Shown here piece after piece: positions 63,228 through 64,000 of a stretch of 64,000 nucleotides of DNA. Source of the stretch: Hormiphora californensis (lineage: Eukaryota; Ctenophora; Tentaculata; Cydippida; Pleurobrachiidae). Positions within the stretch are counted from its first letter, which is position 1. Each line of letters opens with the position of its first letter. A program made the translations under genes and the position numbers. The notes beneath the pieces were generated by a model. That model saw only the letters and a list, made by a program, of their open reading frames with translations, did no database searches and was not told the DNA's origin. Location: positions 6,542,468-6,606,467 of the forward strand of contig CM035359.1 of assembly GCA_020137815.1 (NCBI GenBank), written 5' to 3'.

Positions 63228-63790
63228 AAATAGCGGGGAGTTATCATGCGAGATGTTGAGATGGAATGTTAAAATAAAATAATTTCAGGGGGAAATTTTC
63301 AGAGCCATTGAACAGAGAATGGGAGTGCGAGAAAGACGCTTTAGTTATTAACTGAATTACTATTTGTATTTGCTTTTCACAGTCCAATTTTTCTTATAAT
63401 TTTTTAGTTTGAATAGATGGCACTAGCTGGAAGTAAGATGATTATACTGCTTGGCATTGATGATGGGTCGAATTCACAATTAAATGCCCAAGACACTGAT
63501 TTGGAACACTATGCATTTACCAGCACAGAATATTATTACTGCTTTTCTATCAATAGTTGTTCAAACTTTGTACTTTTACAGTTACTTTGTTAACGTTTAC
63601 TCCTTGAAGTTGATTATTGCCAAATTAGGGGAACGGTAAATGTTCGTCAATATTGACTCACTTGTTTAATCAGTGTACGCTTTTATTTAAACTAACTTTT
63701 TAACGACAAACTTTTAGAGTTTCATTTCTTTTGTAATTGTGTTTCCTGGTAGAGTATAATTGGACTGACCATATTCCCTCTAAGGGTGCG
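63228..63790. other. 3' flank of the tandem-SH2 gene
   Basis: AT-rich; AATAAA at 63275-63280 about 50 bp after the stop is a candidate polyadenylation signal. No gene recognised. Confidence 0.5.
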
Positions 63791-64000
63791 CACAGACTGT
63801 TCATGCGTGATCATGTCCATAAGTGGACTGAAAACTGAAACTTATTCATATAAAAGCGAAAACCACTGTACCCGACTAATTTTGATACGCTGAATCACGT
63901 AAGCAACTTTTCCAATCTGTCTGAGATCGGGAAAGTGTTCTAATTGGGCATAATTGGGTCTTGCCCACTTATGGACATGATCACGCATGGACAGTCTGTG
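63791..64000. mobile_element. MITE with 37-bp terminal inverted repeats
   Basis: Left end starting CACAGACTGTTCATGCGTGA and right end finishing TCACGCATGGACAGTCTGTG are inverse complements with one mismatch over about 37 bp. Whole element about 210 bp, ending at the window edge. Related to 56156-56575. Confidence 0.88.

Overview
The window is nuclear DNA from an intron-rich animal. Genes are split into many short exons with GT..AG introns and conserved phases. The products are animal-type: a START-domain lipid-transfer protein, an immunoglobulin-superfamily receptor, a meiotic-type cohesin kleisin, an LDLa-repeat G-protein-coupled receptor (GPCR), a tandem-SH2 protein and an orphan GPCR. Between them lie LINEs, MITEs, fold-back elements and long GA/CT microsatellites. 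An early-branching invertebrate such as a sponge is possible, but this is only an inference.

Layout. 1-3.6 kb: minus-strand STARD10-like gene whose 3' end lies off the window. 5.1-7.0 kb: MITE, telomere-like repeats and a LINE-type ORF1. 7.9-19.5 kb: plus-strand receptor with signal peptide, several Ig domains, a probable membrane segment and tyrosine-bearing cytoplasmic microexons; its middle is in poor-quality sequence. 21.2-28.3 kb: complete 18-exon minus-strand REC8/RAD21-like kleisin (781 aa). 28.4-33.2 kb: LINE with a CCCH-finger ORF1 and a degraded endonuclease ORF2. 34.9-38.1 kb: minus-strand LDLa-7TM receptor with one apparent frameshift. 38.8-46.5 kb: repeat territory with fold-back elements around CT tracts, a duplicated ~1.1-1.3 kb block with a ~163-bp tandem array, inverted dispersed repeats and a minus-strand reverse-transcriptase remnant. 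46.6-63.2 kb: plus-strand 16-exon tandem-SH2 pseudokinase. Its last large intron holds a LINE ORF1, an intronless antisense GPCR, a nested palindrome of about 2 kb and a fragment of a polymerase-element protein. 63.8-64.0 kb: a MITE with 37-bp terminal inverted repeats.

Three blocks (about 8.1-17.9, 30.4-33.2 and 41.4-43.5 kb) show inflated homopolymers and constant frame breaks while still carrying protein motifs. They look like low-quality base calls, so broken frames there should not be read as biology.

Possible functional links: the Ig receptor carries cytoplasmic Tyr motifs of the kind SH2 domains bind, and a tandem-SH2 protein lies on the same strand 27 kb away. That protein has lost the pTyr-binding Arg of its second SH2 and the catalytic residues of its kinase domain, so it would act as an adaptor. 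Mobile and tandem repeats also touch splice sites: a MITE end forms the intronic side of a donor, a minisatellite repeats a donor about 18 times, and a CT microsatellite forms a polypyrimidine tract.
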